NCBI RefSeq assembly: GCF_029023725.1 | Contig: NZ_CP119075.1 | Span: forward strand, 1,421,501-1,485,500 | Reading direction: 5' to 3' | Length of the DNA: 64,000 bases | Source: Synoicihabitans lomoniglobus | Lineage (GTDB): Bacteria > Verrucomicrobiota > Verrucomicrobiia > Opitutales > Opitutaceae | In this document: positions 8,725 to 19,110 of the stretch, one piece after another | How the letters are laid out: each line of letters opens with the position of its first letter | How positions within the stretch are numbered: position 1 is the first letter of the stretch | Notes under the pieces: generated by a model | Told to the model about the DNA's origin: nothing | Databases searched by the model: none | Seen by the model: the letters and a program-made list of their open reading frames with translations, nothing else | Program-made: the position numbers and the translations under genes

Positions 8725-8831
8725 CAATAAGTGGGCTCAGGTTGGTTGTGTTAAGGGATGAGCTACCGGCAATTCTGCGACCGGCGCAAGCGTCATTGGT
8801 GCCGGGCGTGCGGACGTCGGGCGAAGGAGGC

Positions 8832-9746
8832 TCAGGACCGGTAGACGTCGGGGTAGCCTTCGCCGCGTCGTTTGTAGCGCTTGTGGACCCAAAAATACTG
8901 TTCCGGCGAGCGGCGGACTTGTTCTTCGATGAAGTGATTCACGCGCATCGCATCGGCCGTATGGTCGCCGGAAGGGAAGTTTTCCCAGGCGGGATACACC
9001 TGCAACTCGTAGGTGCCGTCGGCCAGCCGATGGGCGTAATAAGGGATGACCTGACAACCGCTCATCTGGGCAATGCGACTTGTGGCGACATTGGTCACCG
9101 CGGGTTCGCCGAAAAAGGGCAGGACTTCGGACATCTTGGTTTTTTTGCCCTGATCCGGGGCATACCAAACCAAGCCGCCCTGTTTGAGGGCTCGCAGCAG
9201 ACCGCGCAAATCGTCGAAAGGGATGGCCTGCTTGAGATGCCGTTCGCGAATGCGCCGCATGACCTCGGCCACGGCGGGATTGTTGGGATCGCGGTAGAGG
9301 GCGCAGAACTCGACCTGCTCATTGATGATGCGGGCCCCCATCTCGAGCAACGTGACATGGCCGGTCACGACCAACGCACCGCGATGGGAGGCCGCGGCGG
9401 CGTGGAGATGCTCCAAACCAATGATGCGATGACGCGGCAGGCGATTTGTCGGCGACCACCAGGCGGAGACGGTTTCGAACAAACCCAACGCCAACGACCC
9501 GTAGTGCGCGCGAGCCAGTTCGCGAATCTCGGATTCCGTTTTCGCGGGAAAAGCCAGACGCAGATTGATCAACGTGACACGGCGACGGACCGGCACGATG
9601 TGATAGACGCACCAGCCCAGAACAGCGGCGAGTGCGCGTTTGATGGGCCACGGCAGCAGATTGAGCAGATAAAATACGCCCAGCCCGAACCAGGTCGGCC
9701 AATGTTTCGGATGTTTCAGATTACTCGGTGGGCGCGGAGAACTCAT
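8832..9746 (-). CDS. LpxL/HtrB-type lysophospholipid acyltransferase
   Basis: A 304-residue inner-membrane acyltransferase with one N-terminal hydrophobic segment (LGVFYLLNLLPWPIKRALAA) and the family's catalytic HX4E box in TGHVTLLEMGA (near residue 129), followed by FCALYRDPNNP and YAPDQGKK blocks. LpxL/LpxM proteins add secondary acyl chains to Kdo2-lipid A, so the organism probably makes LPS; the exact acceptor is inferred. It is separated by six bases from the sulfotransferase gene upstream on the same strand. Confidence 0.85.
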   Translation of the reverse strand: MSSPRPPSNLKHPKHWPTWFGLGVFYLLNLLPWPIKRALAAVLGWCVYHIVPVRRRVTLINLRLAFPAKTESEIRELARAHYGSLALGLFETVSAWWSPTNRLPRHRIIGLEHLHAAAASHRGALVVTGHVTLLEMGARIINEQVEFCALYRDPNNPAVAEVMRRIRERHLKQAIPFDDLRGLLRALKQGGLVWYAPDQGKKTKMSEVLPFFGEPAVTNVATSRIAQMSGCQVIPYYAHRLADGTYELQVYPAWENFPSGDHTADAMRVNHFIEEQVRRSPEQYFWVHKRYKRRGEGYPDVYRS

Positions 9747-9752
9747 GCGGCG

Positions 9753-10574
9753 TCAAAGTCCCTGCCAGGAATCACGCTCAAAGCCGAAGCGTTCAAAATC
9801 GACCGCATAGAGCGCGTGCACGCGTTCCGCCAACGCATCGGTGTAAACGGGCGTGGCGATCTTCCCGCTGGCGTTGGTGGGACGGGCGAGTTGGGCGGTG
9901 GTCCAGTCGGGCGGGATGCCGACGAGGGCGAGGGTGTCGGCCATGCCACTCACGAATGCGGTCTCCATGTGATAAACGTGTCGATAGGCGACGTGGTCGG
10001 CCAGCAGGACGGAGCGTTGAGTATCCCAATGTTGGTTACGCCGACCTTCCGGTTGCGATTCGATGTAACTTAAAAATGAAGCGAACGGGAACGGCGCGTT
10101 GTCGTCGGCGCCGGGCAGGCCCTGATCGGCGGCGAAACGGCGCAACTGTGGCACCAGTTTGCGCATGCTGCGGGGATATGACGGCGAATTGAACCCTTTG
10201 ACCAATTTGTCGTTCCAGGCGGAAAGCACGCGGGCGTAAGGATTGCGCACGAAACAACGAAAATCGTAGTCCGCCTGATGGGAGAACGCGTGGAAATAGT
10301 CCGGAATCGGTGCCGTCGTGTAGCGGCGTGTGCGGCTGACCGGCCAGAGGCGGCCGAGTTGCGGGGAGGCCCCGGCGTTGGTCAGGCCTTCGACGAGCAC
10401 GCGACGGAAGGCGGTTGAACCCACCTTGGGATTGAGCAGCACGCCCAGGCCCAGGTCGCGGCGCAGATAGCACTTGTAAGGGCTGAAATGCGGTTGCCGA
10501 AAGACCGCCCACGCCGAGCCGGTTGAAGTCGGGACGGAGCCCGAAGGAGAAGTTGCAGATCTGTCGTTGGTCAC
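9753..10574 (-). CDS. Sulfotransferase family 2 protein
   Basis: A 273-residue cytosolic-type sulfotransferase. It shows the PAPS 5'-phosphosulfate loop NPKVGSTAFRRVL, the 3'-phosphate motif RCFVRNPYARVLSAWNDK, and a HWDTQ segment, the order found in carbohydrate sulfotransferases (Sulfotransfer_2). It should move sulfate from PAPS to a carbohydrate acceptor; the acceptor is unknown. The frame starts with GTG. Being next to an LPS acyltransferase, it may modify an envelope glycan, and the cysDNC/cysQ genes at 42.8-47.5 kb could supply PAPS and clear PAP. Confidence 0.75.
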   Translation of the reverse strand: MTNDRSATSPSGSVPTSTGSAWAVFRQPHFSPYKCYLRRDLGLGVLLNPKVGSTAFRRVLVEGLTNAGASPQLGRLWPVSRTRRYTTAPIPDYFHAFSHQADYDFRCFVRNPYARVLSAWNDKLVKGFNSPSYPRSMRKLVPQLRRFAADQGLPGADDNAPFPFASFLSYIESQPEGRRNQHWDTQRSVLLADHVAYRHVYHMETAFVSGMADTLALVGIPPDWTTAQLARPTNASGKIATPVYTDALAERVHALYAVDFERFGFERDSWQGL

Positions 10575-10655
10575 GCCGCGGTCATTGAAAACGCGCCGAC
10601 CTTGCGGAGCGGTCGAACGCAGGGCCAGCCCGGATTGCGCGCGCCAAACTTCAGA

Positions 10656-10690
10656 GGCGAGAGTGTAACCATAATGGTTACACTCTCGCC
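10656..10690. repeat. 35-bp perfect palindrome (GTGTAACCAT family, copy 1)
   Basis: Two perfect 17-bp arms around a single central A. The inner arm GTGTAACCAT recurs in three other copies at 34.9, 35.1 and 42.7 kb. Here it lies in the divergent gap between the sulfotransferase and serS, about 100 bases upstream of the serS start. Its recurrence in both divergent and convergent gaps suggests an intergenic repeat element rather than a single-gene operator. Confidence 0.85.
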
Positions 10691-10789
10691 GTGGCCGGCG
10701 GTGGCGGGGCGCGGCATCGCGGGCGGGGACGGTTTCGAGTTGGCATCGGCGAGAGGGGTGCGCTTTGCTGTGCTCCTTTTCGTCCCGCC

Positions 10790-12058
10790 ATGCTTGATCC
10801 GAAACTCCTCCGTGAATCGCCCGACCTCGTTCGGGCCGCCATTGCCAAGAAGCACCTCGAGGTCGACCTCGACGCCGTCGTGGCCCTCGATTCCCGGTGG
10901 CGGTCGCTCCTGACCGAAGTCGAGGCCATGCGCGCCCAGTCGAAAGCCGTGAACGGCGAAATGGCGAAATTGCCCAAGGGATCGCCGGAGTTTATTGCCA
11001 AAGTGGGCGAGATGAAGGCGCTGAAAGTCGGGGCCAAAGCCAAGGAAGACGAACTGAAGGAAACCGAAGCCGCCTGGCAGCAGGCGATGATGGAGTTGCC
11101 CAATTTGCCCCACGAATCGGTGCCGGAAGGCAAAACCGGGGATGACAATGTGGTGCACGCCACCCATGGCGACGTCACGGCGGTTTCGGCCGACGCCAAG
11201 CCGCATTGGGAAATTCCGGGATTCGAGAACGCATTTGATTTTCCGCGGGGCTCGAAAGTCACGGGCGCGGGCTTCCCGTTTTACATCGGCGACGGTGCCA
11301 AGCTGGTGCGGGCGTTGCTGCACATGTTTTTGGATCACGCGGGTGAAGCGGGCTACGTCGAAGTCAACCCTCCGATTTTCGTGAACGCGGCGAGTGCGAC
11401 GGCGACGGGGCAATTGCCCGATAAGGAAGGCCAGATGTATGAGACCGTGGGCGATCACCTGTATGCGGTGCCGACGGCCGAGGTGCCGTTGACCAATTTT
11501 TTCCGCGACGAGATCATCGACGCGGCTGACCTACCGGTGATGCGTTGCGCTTACACGCCGTGTTTCCGTCGCGAGGCGGGCAGTTACGGCAAAGACGTGC
11601 GTGGGCTCAATCGGCTGCATCAGTTCGACAAGGTCGAGCTGCTCAAGTGGGTGCATCCGTCGACCAGCTACACCGAACTCGACGCATTGCGCGGCGACGC
11701 GGAGCGCCTGTTGCAAAAACTCGAATTGCCTTACCGCGTGCTGCTCATGTGCGGTGGTGACCTCGGGTTTGCGCAGGCCAAAAAATACGACCTCGAAGTC
11801 TGGTCGGCCGGCCAACAGCGCTGGTTGGAGGTGTCGAGCTGTTCAAATTTTGAGAGCTTCCAAGCCCGCCGTGCCCGGATTCGTTACCGCGCCGGCGAAG
11901 CGAAACCGGAGCTGGTGCACACGCTCAACGGATCCGGTCTGGCGGTGCCACGGGTGCTGGCGGCGTTATTGGAAAACAACTTACAAGCCGACGGTTCGGT
12001 GAAACTACCGGCCGCATTGGTGCCTTATTTCGGCCGCGACACGGTGTCGTTTGGCTGA
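10790..12058 (+). CDS. serS: Seryl-tRNA synthetase
   Basis: A 422-residue class II synthetase. The N-terminal helical arm (about residues 30-105) contacts the long variable arm of tRNA-Ser. Motif 2 is CFRREAGSYGKDVRGLNRLH and motif 3 includes LNGSGLAVPRVLAALLEN. The ATG at 10790 gives the canonical start MLDPKLLRESPDLV; earlier in-frame codons would run through GC-rich leader sequence next to the palindrome. Length is normal. It is followed closely by tilS on the same strand. Confidence 0.95.
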   Translation: MLDPKLLRESPDLVRAAIAKKHLEVDLDAVVALDSRWRSLLTEVEAMRAQSKAVNGEMAKLPKGSPEFIAKVGEMKALKVGAKAKEDELKETEAAWQQAMMELPNLPHESVPEGKTGDDNVVHATHGDVTAVSADAKPHWEIPGFENAFDFPRGSKVTGAGFPFYIGDGAKLVRALLHMFLDHAGEAGYVEVNPPIFVNAASATATGQLPDKEGQMYETVGDHLYAVPTAEVPLTNFFRDEIIDAADLPVMRCAYTPCFRREAGSYGKDVRGLNRLHQFDKVELLKWVHPSTSYTELDALRGDAERLLQKLELPYRVLLMCGGDLGFAQAKKYDLEVWSAGQQRWLEVSSCSNFESFQARRARIRYRAGEAKPELVHTLNGSGLAVPRVLAALLENNLQADGSVKLPAALVPYFGRDTVSFG

Positions 12059-12099
12059 GCGGAACGAAGTCGCTGGCCGACAAGAAAGCGAGGCGCAAC

Positions 12100-13122
12100 A
12101 TGGCGGAGCCGAAGCTTTCCCGATGGCAGACCATGGCGCGGCGCATGGCGGCGGCGATTCCGATCGAGCGATTGCATCCGGCAGTGGTGTCGGCGGCGGC
12201 TTCAGCCGGTCGACGGCGCTGGATCGTAGCCGTTTCAGGTGGTAGCGATTCGGTGGCGTTGGGGTTGCTGGTGTGGGCGCACTGGCCGCAGCACCGAGAC
12301 CGCTTGGTGCTGGCCCATTTCGACCATCGATTGCGGGGGAGGGCTTCGGCCGAGGATGCGCGGTTTTGTCGCCGATTGGCGGAAGGCCTGGGCATCGATT
12401 GTGAGATCGGTCGATGGGAGTCACCGCCAGCGGCAGCGAGTGAGGCGGCGGCGCGGGCGGCGCGAAATGGGTTTTTCGACGAGGTGCGGCGGCGGCATCG
12501 GTCGCGGGTGATTTGGACGGGGCACCAACGCGATGACGTGGCGGAGACGTTGTTGATGCGGCTGGCTCGTGGGAGTGGTTCGCGGGGGTTGAGCGCGCCT
12601 CGGCCGTTGCAGGATTGGGGCGAGTCCGGCTCCCGGTGGCGGCCGTTGATCGGTTTATCGCGCGAGGAGCTGGAGACGGCGTTGCAGGCGGCGGGAGCAC
12701 GTTGGCGCGAAGACGAGACCAACAGCGGCGAGGCCTATTTCCGAACCCGGGTGCGACAACAAGTGGTGCCGGTATGGATCGCGGCGGCCGGACGTGATGC
12801 GGTGGCGGGAGCGGCGCGCTCGCGGGAGCTCATTGCCGAGGATGATGCGGCCTTGGAATGCTGGCTCGACGAGTTGGATGTCGTCGCGGCGGACGGGGCG
12901 TTGTCCCTGACGAAACTGGCCGGACGGCCTGCGGCGATCTGGCGGCGGGCGCTGCATCGGTGGTTGGGCTGGCAGGCGGACGGTGGTGGCCTTTCGCGGC
13001 AAGGATTTGAGGTTTTGCTCGAAAAAGCCCGGTCGGGGAAGACGAGCCGTTTCAGTCTGGGGACGACGGGATTTGCCCGAATTCGTCGCGGGCGGCTGTA
13101 TTTTGAGAAACTATCGCCTTAG
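12100..13122 (+). CDS. tilS: tRNA(Ile)-lysidine synthase
   Basis: A 340-residue enzyme that converts the wobble C of the tRNA-Ile CAU anticodon to lysidine. The PP-loop SGGSDS sits at residues 46-51, followed by FDHRLRGRASAEDARF and the GHQRDDVAETLLMRLARGSG block typical of TilS. It starts 41 bases after serS. The C-terminal domain is present but short compared with E. coli TilS, as in many bacteria. Upstream of ftsH, the tilS-ftsH order is a common bacterial arrangement. Confidence 0.92.
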   Translation: MAEPKLSRWQTMARRMAAAIPIERLHPAVVSAAASAGRRRWIVAVSGGSDSVALGLLVWAHWPQHRDRLVLAHFDHRLRGRASAEDARFCRRLAEGLGIDCEIGRWESPPAAASEAAARAARNGFFDEVRRRHRSRVIWTGHQRDDVAETLLMRLARGSGSRGLSAPRPLQDWGESGSRWRPLIGLSREELETALQAAGARWREDETNSGEAYFRTRVRQQVVPVWIAAAGRDAVAGAARSRELIAEDDAALECWLDELDVVAADGALSLTKLAGRPAAIWRRALHRWLGWQADGGGLSRQGFEVLLEKARSGKTSRFSLGTTGFARIRRGRLYFEKLSP

Positions 13123-13138
13123 TTTCGGGTTACTAATC

Positions 13139-13228
13139 ATGAAAATAACTCTTAACTCATCCTCGGGCGGTTCCGTTGACACCGAGGTGGGGAACCTTCA
13201 CGTTGATTCTTCAGTCCCTAAATATTGA
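13139..13228 (+). CDS. Possible 29-codon leader ORF coupled to ftsH
   Basis: An ATG at 13139 opens a 29-codon frame beginning MKITLNSSSGGSVDTEVGNL whose TGA stop (13226-13228) shares its A with the ftsH ATG at 13228. No clear Shine-Dalgarno precedes either start, so reinitiation after this short ORF could supply ribosomes to ftsH. The peptide resembles nothing I recognise. It might also be chance, since it is short. Confidence 0.35.
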   Translation: MKITLNSSSGGSVDTEVGNLHVDSSVPKY

Positions 13229-15252
13229 TGCCAGAACCTGACCAAGATAAGAAGCGCAAGCCGCTCCGTTCGCCTACTCCTGATCGCTTCCAGATGCCCA
13301 AGGTGTTTCTGGTATGGATCATCATCATCGGAGCCTTGGTGGCGCTTTGGGTCTTCAACCCCAACAATGTCAACCCGGCCGCGGACCTGCGTATTTCGCA
13401 AGTGGTGGGTCTGGCGGAGCAGGGGCAGATCAAATCCGGCACCATCCAGCAGGAGCTCTCCGGGGGGCGCGATTGGGCGATCATCACCGGAGAAACCAAG
13501 GAGGCCAATTTTACCAACGCCAAGAATGAGAAGACGGCGGCTTTTCGGGCGGATGGTCGACTGACGGACGCCAATATCGAGAAACTGCAGGCCACGGGAC
13601 TCTTCGATGAGCGGCCGGCGACGACCTTCCTGACCACGTTGGCGAGTCAGATCATTCCGTTCATGGTCATCATTGGCCTGCTTTACTTCCTCTTTGTGCG
13701 CCAGTTGCGCAACGCCGGCAAGGGCGCGATGAGTTTTGGCAAGAGCAAGGCCAAGTTACTCCAGCGCGATCGCGACAAAGTGACGTTCAAGAACGTCGCG
13801 GGCTGCGATGAAGCGAAGGAAGAGATCGCGGAAGTCGTTGATTTTCTGCGCGATCCCAAGAAATTTCAAAAAATGGGCGGCAAGATCCCGAAGGGTATCC
13901 TGCTCGTCGGTCCTCCCGGCACCGGTAAAACCCTGCTGGCCAAGGCCGTAGCAGGCGAGGCAGACGTCCCCTTTTTCAGTGTGTCGGGTTCGGATTTTGT
14001 GGAAATGTTTGTCGGCGTCGGCGCGAGCCGGGTGCGGGACATGTTTGAGCAAGGCCGCAAGAACGCGCCGTGTATCATCTTCATCGACGAAATCGACGCC
14101 GTCGGCCGCCAGCGGGGCGCCGGTCTCGGCGGCGGCAATGATGAGCGCGAACAAACGCTCAACTCGTTGCTCGTCGAAATGGACGGTTTCGACACCACGG
14201 ATGGAGTGATCATTATCGCGGCGACCAACCGTCCTGATGTGCTCGACGCCGCATTGCTGCGCCCGGGCCGTTTTGATCGCCAGGTGCATGTTGATCTGCC
14301 CGACCTCATTGGTCGCGAACAGATCCTTCGCGTCCATGCCCGCAAGATCGCGTTGTCCGACGAAGTCGATCTCAAGCGCATCGCTCAAGGCACCCCCGGA
14401 TTATCCGGTGCCGAGTTGGCCAATCTGCTCAATGAATCCGCGTTGCTGGCGGCGCGTCGCAACAAAAAGAAGGTCGAGCCCATCGATATCGAAGATGCCC
14501 GCGAAAAGGTATTCTTCGGTCGCGAACGCCGGCGCGTCATGGACGACGATGTGAAACAGCAACTCGCTTGGCACGAAGGCGGTCACGCCGTGGTGCAAGC
14601 GGTGTTGGATGACGGCTCGATGCCGGTATTCAAGGTCACCATTCTTCCCCGGGCTGGCAGCTTGGGCAGCATGACCTCGATTCCGACCAAGGATATTTTG
14701 CTCCAATCGAAGGAGACGCTGCTCAACCGCATCTGTGTCGCCATGGCGGGTCGGGTGGGAGAAAAGCTCATCACCGGCAGCATCAGCAGTGGCGCCTCCG
14801 GTGACATCAGCAGCGCGACACGGGTCGCTCGGGCGATGGTGTGTAACTACGGCATGAGTGATCTCGGTCCCATCGCGATGAGCGATGATCAAGACACCGT
14901 GTTCTTGGGACGGGATATCACCCGCTCCCAACACGTGAGCGATCAGCAGGCGCAGCGGATTGACTCCGCGATCGCGAACATGATCGACGAGCAGTATAAG
15001 CGCGCCGAAACCATCATTAACGAGCACCGCACGTCGCTGGAAAAAATCGCGGAAGCCTTGCTCGAGCACGAGACGATCGAAGGTCGTCACGTGATGGAAA
15101 TCATCGAGCACGGCGAAGTGCGTTCGCCGATCGTATCGACCAAGCCGATCGAAGAGTCGGTCGACGCCTCGGCCGATGATAAGGGCAAAGGTAAGAATGA
15201 GCCCGAGTCCGGCATGGGCGCGGCGGGCAACCCGGCTCCCAGCCCGGCCTGA
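13228..15252 (+). CDS. ftsH: ATP-dependent zinc metalloprotease FtsH
   Basis: A 674-residue membrane AAA+ protease that degrades misfolded membrane proteins and some regulators. Two N-terminal membrane helices (about residues 24-44 and 135-155) flank a periplasmic domain. The AAA module has Walker A GPPGTGKT near residue 228, Walker [16 protein letters not shown] and the SRH region. The protease domain has the zinc motif HEGGH near residue 449. The ATG at 13228 is preferred to the in-frame TTG one codon earlier. The C-terminal tail is acidic and Gly/Pro-rich. It follows tilS, as in many bacteria. Confidence 0.96.
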   Translation: MPEPDQDKKRKPLRSPTPDRFQMPKVFLVWIIIIGALVALWVFNPNNVNPAADLRISQVVGLAEQGQIKSGTIQQELSGGRDWAIITGETKEANFTNAKNEKTAAFRADGRLTDANIEKLQATGLFDERPATTFLTTLASQIIPFMVIIGLLYFLFVRQLRNAGKGAMSFGKSKAKLLQRDRDKVTFKNVAGCDEAKEEIAEVVDFLRDPKKFQKMGGKIPKGILLVGPPGTGKTLLAKAVAGEADVPFFSVSGSDFVEMFVGVGASRVRDMFEQGRKNAPCIIFIDEIDAVGRQRGAGLGGGNDEREQTLNSLLVEMDGFDTTDGVIIIAATNRPDVLDAALLRPGRFDRQVHVDLPDLIGREQILRVHARKIALSDEVDLKRIAQGTPGLSGAELANLLNESALLAARRNKKKVEPIDIEDAREKVFFGRERRRVMDDDVKQQLAWHEGGHAVVQAVLDDGSMPVFKVTILPRAGSLGSMTSIPTKDILLQSKETLLNRICVAMAGRVGEKLITGSISSGASGDISSATRVARAMVCNYGMSDLGPIAMSDDQDTVFLGRDITRSQHVSDQQAQRIDSAIANMIDEQYKRAETIINEHRTSLEKIAEALLEHETIEGRHVMEIIEHGEVRSPIVSTKPIEESVDASADDKGKGKNEPESGMGAAGNPAPSPA

Positions 15253-15283
15253 ACCCGCTAGCGCGTAAGCACGTTTTCATCAC

Positions 15284-15318
15284 AACGGTGTGTTCCCTCG
15301 GGGGGCACACCGTTTTTT
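15284..15318 (+). terminator. Rho-independent terminator after ftsH
   Basis: Stem AACGGTGTG at 15284-15292 pairs with CACACCGTT at 15306-15314, extended by TTCCC/GGGGG wobble pairs, and ends in a run of six T. Confidence 0.88.
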
Positions 15319-15366
15319 GATTTCGCTTCGGAACTCGGCGCACGACAACGTTCGGATCTGATCACC

Positions 15367-16683
15367 ATGGCAGAAACCTCTCGCATTTCCTTTTCCGCCC
15401 TCGGCCAACGCGCCGCCCCTCCCACGATCGCCAAACTAATGGCGATGGCGCTGGAAAATCCCGAGTTGCTCTCGATTGCGGCGGGTTTCACGGACAATTC
15501 CACCCTGCCCGTGGAGCAGGTGCGCCATGTCGTGAATTCGCTCGCGGACCGGGATGAGTCCGCGGAATACCTGCAGTATGGCAGCAACCACGGTCGGCCG
15601 GGACTGCGGAAACTCTTGTCCGAACATCTCTGTCGTTCGGAGACCGCCCTCGATTATCACGATGTGCAACGCGGGTGTTTTATCACCAATGGTTCCCAGC
15701 AGGCGCTGTATCTCGCGATGCAAGTGCTGTGTAATCCGGGTGACATCGTGTTGGTGGATCGTCCCAGCTACTTCGTGTTTTTGGAGATGCTGAAAGGCTT
15801 GGGCATCGAAGCAAAGTCGATCCCGGTCGATGACGAAGGCGTGGTCGATGGTCCGGCGTTGGCCGCGCTGGTGGACTCCCTGCGCGCCTCCGGCGATGCG
15901 GAACGGATCAAAGCGGTCTATTTCGTGAGTTACTATTCCAACCCCTCCGGCCGCAGTCTCACCCGGGACGAGAAGGCGACGATCGCCACCGTGCTGACGG
16001 CGGCTGAAGTGGTCGTGCCGGTGATCGAAGATGCGGCCTACCGCGACATCTACTATCGAGAGCCCTGGCCGGCACCCAGCGTCCTGACCATGGCCGAGTG
16101 GGCGGATTTTCCCAAGCTCTACACCTCGACATTGACCAAGCCGTTTTCCACCGGATTGAAGGTGGGTTTCGCGACCTGCACCGATGTCGAATGGCGGGCG
16201 AAAATGCTTCACGTCAAAGCGCACCACGACTTTGGCACCGCCAATTTTAATCAACGGATCTGCGAAGAAGTATTGGCCGATGGCGGACTCGATCGCCAAC
16301 TGCAGCGCATACGTCCGGCTTACGAAGCGAAGATGCGGGCGCTCGACGGCGCGCTGCGAGAGGGCGGTCTCTTGGAGCTGGGGTGGCAGTGGGCCGAGCC
16401 GGCGGGAGGCCTGTATCTGTGGCTCACCGCGCCCGACGGCATAGATACGGGGCTGGAGTCCGACTTTTGCCATGCCTGTGTCGCCGCAGGCGTTTTGTAT
16501 GTGCCGGGAGAGTTGTGCTTCGGTGATGTTCCTCCGCGCAGCTGTATTCGATTGAGTTTCGGTGTTCTGGGCCAAACGCAATTGCACGAGGCGGCGCGAC
16601 GACTCGTCAGCGTGGCGCATCGATTTGCCGACGTATCAGAAACTTCCCCCCTCAGCGTTAAAACGAACTTGGATCGTCGTTAA
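15367..16683 (+). CDS. PLP-dependent aminotransferase class I/II (2-aminoadipate-transaminase-like)
   Basis: A 438-residue fold-type I aminotransferase without an N-terminal HTH. The N-terminal [13 protein letters not shown], the [14 protein letters not shown] block, [18 protein letters not shown] and the PLP-lysine segment [15 protein letters not shown] match the MocR-like/LysN-type aminotransferases. Substrate cannot be read from sequence; aromatic or alpha-aminoadipate amino groups are typical for relatives. It stands alone between the ftsH terminator and the UDP-glucose dehydrogenase gene. Confidence 0.85.
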   Translation: MAETSRISFSALGQRAAPPTIAKLMAMALENPELLSIAAGFTDNSTLPVEQVRHVVNSLADRDESAEYLQYGSNHGRPGLRKLLSEHLCRSETALDYHDVQRGCFITNGSQQALYLAMQVLCNPGDIVLVDRPSYFVFLEMLKGLGIEAKSIPVDDEGVVDGPALAALVDSLRASGDAERIKAVYFVSYYSNPSGRSLTRDEKATIATVLTAAEVVVPVIEDAAYRDIYYREPWPAPSVLTMAEWADFPKLYTSTLTKPFSTGLKVGFATCTDVEWRAKMLHVKAHHDFGTANFNQRICEEVLADGGLDRQLQRIRPAYEAKMRALDGALREGGLLELGWQWAEPAGGLYLWLTAPDGIDTGLESDFCHACVAAGVLYVPGELCFGDVPPRSCIRLSFGVLGQTQLHEAARRLVSVAHRFADVSETSPLSVKTNLDRR

Positions 16684-16711
16684 GCGCTCTTCACTGTCGG
16701 GCGCTTATCAT

Positions 16712-18070
16712 ATGAATATCTGTTGTATTGGAGCTGGATACGTAGGTGGCCCCACCATGGCCGTGATCGCGCAGAAGTCGCCGCAGACGCGCGTAACGGT
16801 GGTCGATATGAACCAAGCGCGTATCGATGCGTGGAATTCCGGCAACCTGCCGATTTACGAACCGGGACTCGCCGAGGTCGTGGCGGAAAGCCGCGGGCGC
16901 AATTTGTTTTTCTCCACGGACGTTGCGGGCGAAATCAATGCGGCGGATATTATCTTCGTGGCGGTCAACACACCGACCAAGACCTACGGCGTGGGGGCCG
17001 GCAGTGCGGCGGATCTTCGTTTCATTGAGTCGGTGGCTCGCACCATCGCCGAGGTGGCGACGTCCGGTAAAATCATCGTCGAGAAATCCACGATTCCGGT
17101 CAAAACCGCCGAGACGATTCAGAAGATCCTGGGCGCCAATACGCGGGGACTCGAATTCCAAGTGTTATCAAACCCGGAGTTTCTGGCGGAAGGCACGGCA
17201 ATCGTGGATTTGCACAATCCCGATCGGGTCTTGATCGGTGGCCAAAAAACTCCCGCCGGCCAGAAAGCCGTGCAAACGCTGGCCGACGTTTATGCGGACT
17301 GGGTGCCGCGTGATCGTATCATTACCACGAATCTGTGGTCATCCGAGTTGTCGAAACTGGTCGCCAACGCATTTCTCGCTCAGCGTATTTCGTCGATTAA
17401 TTCGATATCAGCACTCTGTGAAGCGACCGACGCCGATGTGGATGAAGTGGCTCGCGCGATCGGTTATGACAGTCGCATCGGTCCCAAATTCCTTAAAGCA
17501 TCCGTCGGGTTTGGCGGCTCGTGTTTCCAGAAGGACATTCTCAACTTGGTGTATCTTTGCCAAAGTTACGGGCTGCCTGAAGTCGCCGCTTATTGGCAAA
17601 GCGTGGTCGGAATCAACGACTGGCAAAAGAAGCGTTTTGCTGCGCAAATCGTCAAAGCGTTGTTCAATACGGTTTCGGGCAAACGTATCGCGATCTGGGG
17701 TTTCGCTTTTAAGAAAGATACCAATGATACGCGTGAAACCGCCGCGATTTCCATCTGTCGTGATTTGCTGGAAGAGCGTGCGGAGGTCGTGGTTTATGAT
17801 CCCAAAGTTCCGGCGGAGCAGATCCGAACCGATGTGTTGGGCAAAGGCGTCGAGAATGATCGTTTAATCATCGTGGATTCCGCCGAGGCCGCCGCGGTGG
17901 GGGCGCATGCGATTGCGGTCGTGACGGAATGGGATCAATTCAAAGCGATTGATTTCGAAGCAGTCTTTGCCGACATGCCCAAACCGGCCTTCATCTTTGA
18001 TGGACGTAACTTGCTCGATCTCGAACAACTCCGCAAAATCGGATTCAACGCGACGGGAATCGGAAAGTAG
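16712..18070 (+). CDS. ugd: UDP-glucose 6-dehydrogenase
   Basis: A 452-residue enzyme oxidising UDP-glucose to UDP-glucuronate with two NAD+. The N-terminal NAD fold begins [29 protein letters not shown] follows, and the catalytic cysteine is in [11 protein letters not shown] near residue 270. The length and the [13 protein letters not shown] insertion resemble the longer eukaryotic-like UGDH branch. I start at the ATG at 16712; the frame stays open upstream but overlaps the aminotransferase. UDP-glucuronate could feed the epimerase gene at 41.3 kb and exopolysaccharide synthesis. Confidence 0.93.
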   Translation: MNICCIGAGYVGGPTMAVIAQKSPQTRVTVVDMNQARIDAWNSGNLPIYEPGLAEVVAESRGRNLFFSTDVAGEINAADIIFVAVNTPTKTYGVGAGSAADLRFIESVARTIAEVATSGKIIVEKSTIPVKTAETIQKILGANTRGLEFQVLSNPEFLAEGTAIVDLHNPDRVLIGGQKTPAGQKAVQTLADVYADWVPRDRIITTNLWSSELSKLVANAFLAQRISSINSISALCEATDADVDEVARAIGYDSRIGPKFLKASVGFGGSCFQKDILNLVYLCQSYGLPEVAAYWQSVVGINDWQKKRFAAQIVKALFNTVSGKRIAIWGFAFKKDTNDTRETAAISICRDLLEERAEVVVYDPKVPAEQIRTDVLGKGVENDRLIIVDSAEAAAVGAHAIAVVTEWDQFKAIDFEAVFADMPKPAFIFDGRNLLDLEQLRKIGFNATGIGK

Positions 18071-18098
18071 TTCCCGCCGCATACCGAACCCGAGGCGA

Positions 18099-19028
18099 TC
18101 AGTCGAAGATGGCTTCGGGTAAATAGCCGGTGATGGTCATCGTCGGCACGTTGACCAGTTGGGATATCTTTAAATCGAGCACCACGCTGCAAAGCGTATA
18201 AGCCATCTCGGCCGAGCAACGGGTTCGTCGGGTAATGAACTCGATGGCACGACGCACGACGCGTTGCGCCGCCACGCGCGGATTTTCATCCGACTCAATA
18301 AACATATGCCATGGTTTCTCGTTATACCGCGGAGGCACCAAGGAACCTGAAGTGGTGGCGTAGGGGCCGGGAATGGGGGCGTTTTTAATCAGGTCGATTT
18401 TAAGCACGCCGTTCATGGGGGCCTCCATACCGTTAATACACACTTCGCCATCTCCTTGGGCGGCGTGACAGTCGCCGGCGAGCAGGTTGGCCCCTGCGGT
18501 GAATACGGGGAGATGCAGCGTGGCACCGGCCCCCAAATGACGAACGTCGAGATTCCCGCCGAAAGCCCCTGGGGCCCGCGTGCGAAATTCGCCGGACTCT
18601 TCTCGCTGCACCCCGATAATTCCGGCAAAGGGATGCAGATCAAGGGTTACGCCGGGAAAAGACTGCGTCTGATCCCGATCCAACTTCCAGATGAAGAGAT
18701 GATGGTCAGGAAAATCATCCGGTAATAATCCCAGCCCGGGTATCAAACTCGTCCACGCCCAGCCCTGGTGTTGAAACGCCTCAATATGGATGACGAGTTG
18801 ATCTCCAGGTTCAGCACCGTCCACGGCGATGGGACCGGTCAGCGCATGAACTTTGGTCGCGTCGAATGATGATTTAAAATCGTGCGAGGTCCACGTGGGT
18901 TGAACCTGAAACCCACTTGAATCCGCCATGGAAATCTCCACTCGATCCCCGGGCGCAATCGTGAGACGAGGGGAATTGGAGTTGTCCCAGCGATGAACCA
19001 AAATTGAAGCGTCGAGTTGGTGCGTCAT
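18099..19028 (-). CDS. Acetamidase/formamidase family protein
   Basis: A 309-residue protein of the FmdA/AmdA family, zinc-dependent amidases that hydrolyse formamide or short amides to ammonia and acid. Conserved blocks are APGDRVEISMADSSG, LTGPIAVDGAEPGDQLVIHI and LLAGDCHAAQGDGEVCINGMEA, the last carrying the Asp-Cys-His metal and active-site residues. An in-frame ATG 12 codons upstream is also possible. Exact substrate is unknown. It is divergent from the DNA-binding-protein gene at 19111. Confidence 0.85.
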   Translation of the reverse strand: MTHQLDASILVHRWDNSNSPRLTIAPGDRVEISMADSSGFQVQPTWTSHDFKSSFDATKVHALTGPIAVDGAEPGDQLVIHIEAFQHQGWAWTSLIPGLGLLPDDFPDHHLFIWKLDRDQTQSFPGVTLDLHPFAGIIGVQREESGEFRTRAPGAFGGNLDVRHLGAGATLHLPVFTAGANLLAGDCHAAQGDGEVCINGMEAPMNGVLKIDLIKNAPIPGPYATTSGSLVPPRYNEKPWHMFIESDENPRVAAQRVVRRAIEFITRRTRCSAEMAYTLCSVVLDLKISQLVNVPTMTITGYLPEAIFD

Positions 19029-19073
19029 ACCCATCAAACGAAGCTTTTGCTTGGCTGCGAACAACGCAAGATT

Positions 19074-19102
19074 TTGACGGACAAATTACATATATCTAAA
19101 AT
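19074..19102 (+). promoter_or_regulatory. Candidate sigma-70 promoter of the 19111 gene
   Basis: TTGACG at 19074 and TAAAAT at 19097 are separated by exactly 17 bp in an AT-rich gap. The start codon at 19111 is only 8 bases past the -10 box, so a transcript from here would have almost no 5' leader. Confidence 0.5.
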
Positions 19103-19110
19103 ATTTATAC

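Noticed and set aside
8742..10073. 443-codon plus-strand ORF opposite the acyltransferase and sulfotransferase genes
   Set aside because: It spans two real genes on the other strand and has no domain; open by chance in GC-rich sequence.
10790..10795. Longer serS and guaB starts running through the palindrome repeats
   Set aside because: The extra residues are low-complexity or translate the palindrome (VTIMVT) and do not fit either family; the inner ATGs match family starts.
15436..16620. 394-codon minus-strand ORF opposite the aminotransferase
   Set aside because: Composition typical of antisense frames (many Arg, His, Gln); the aminotransferase has all family motifs.
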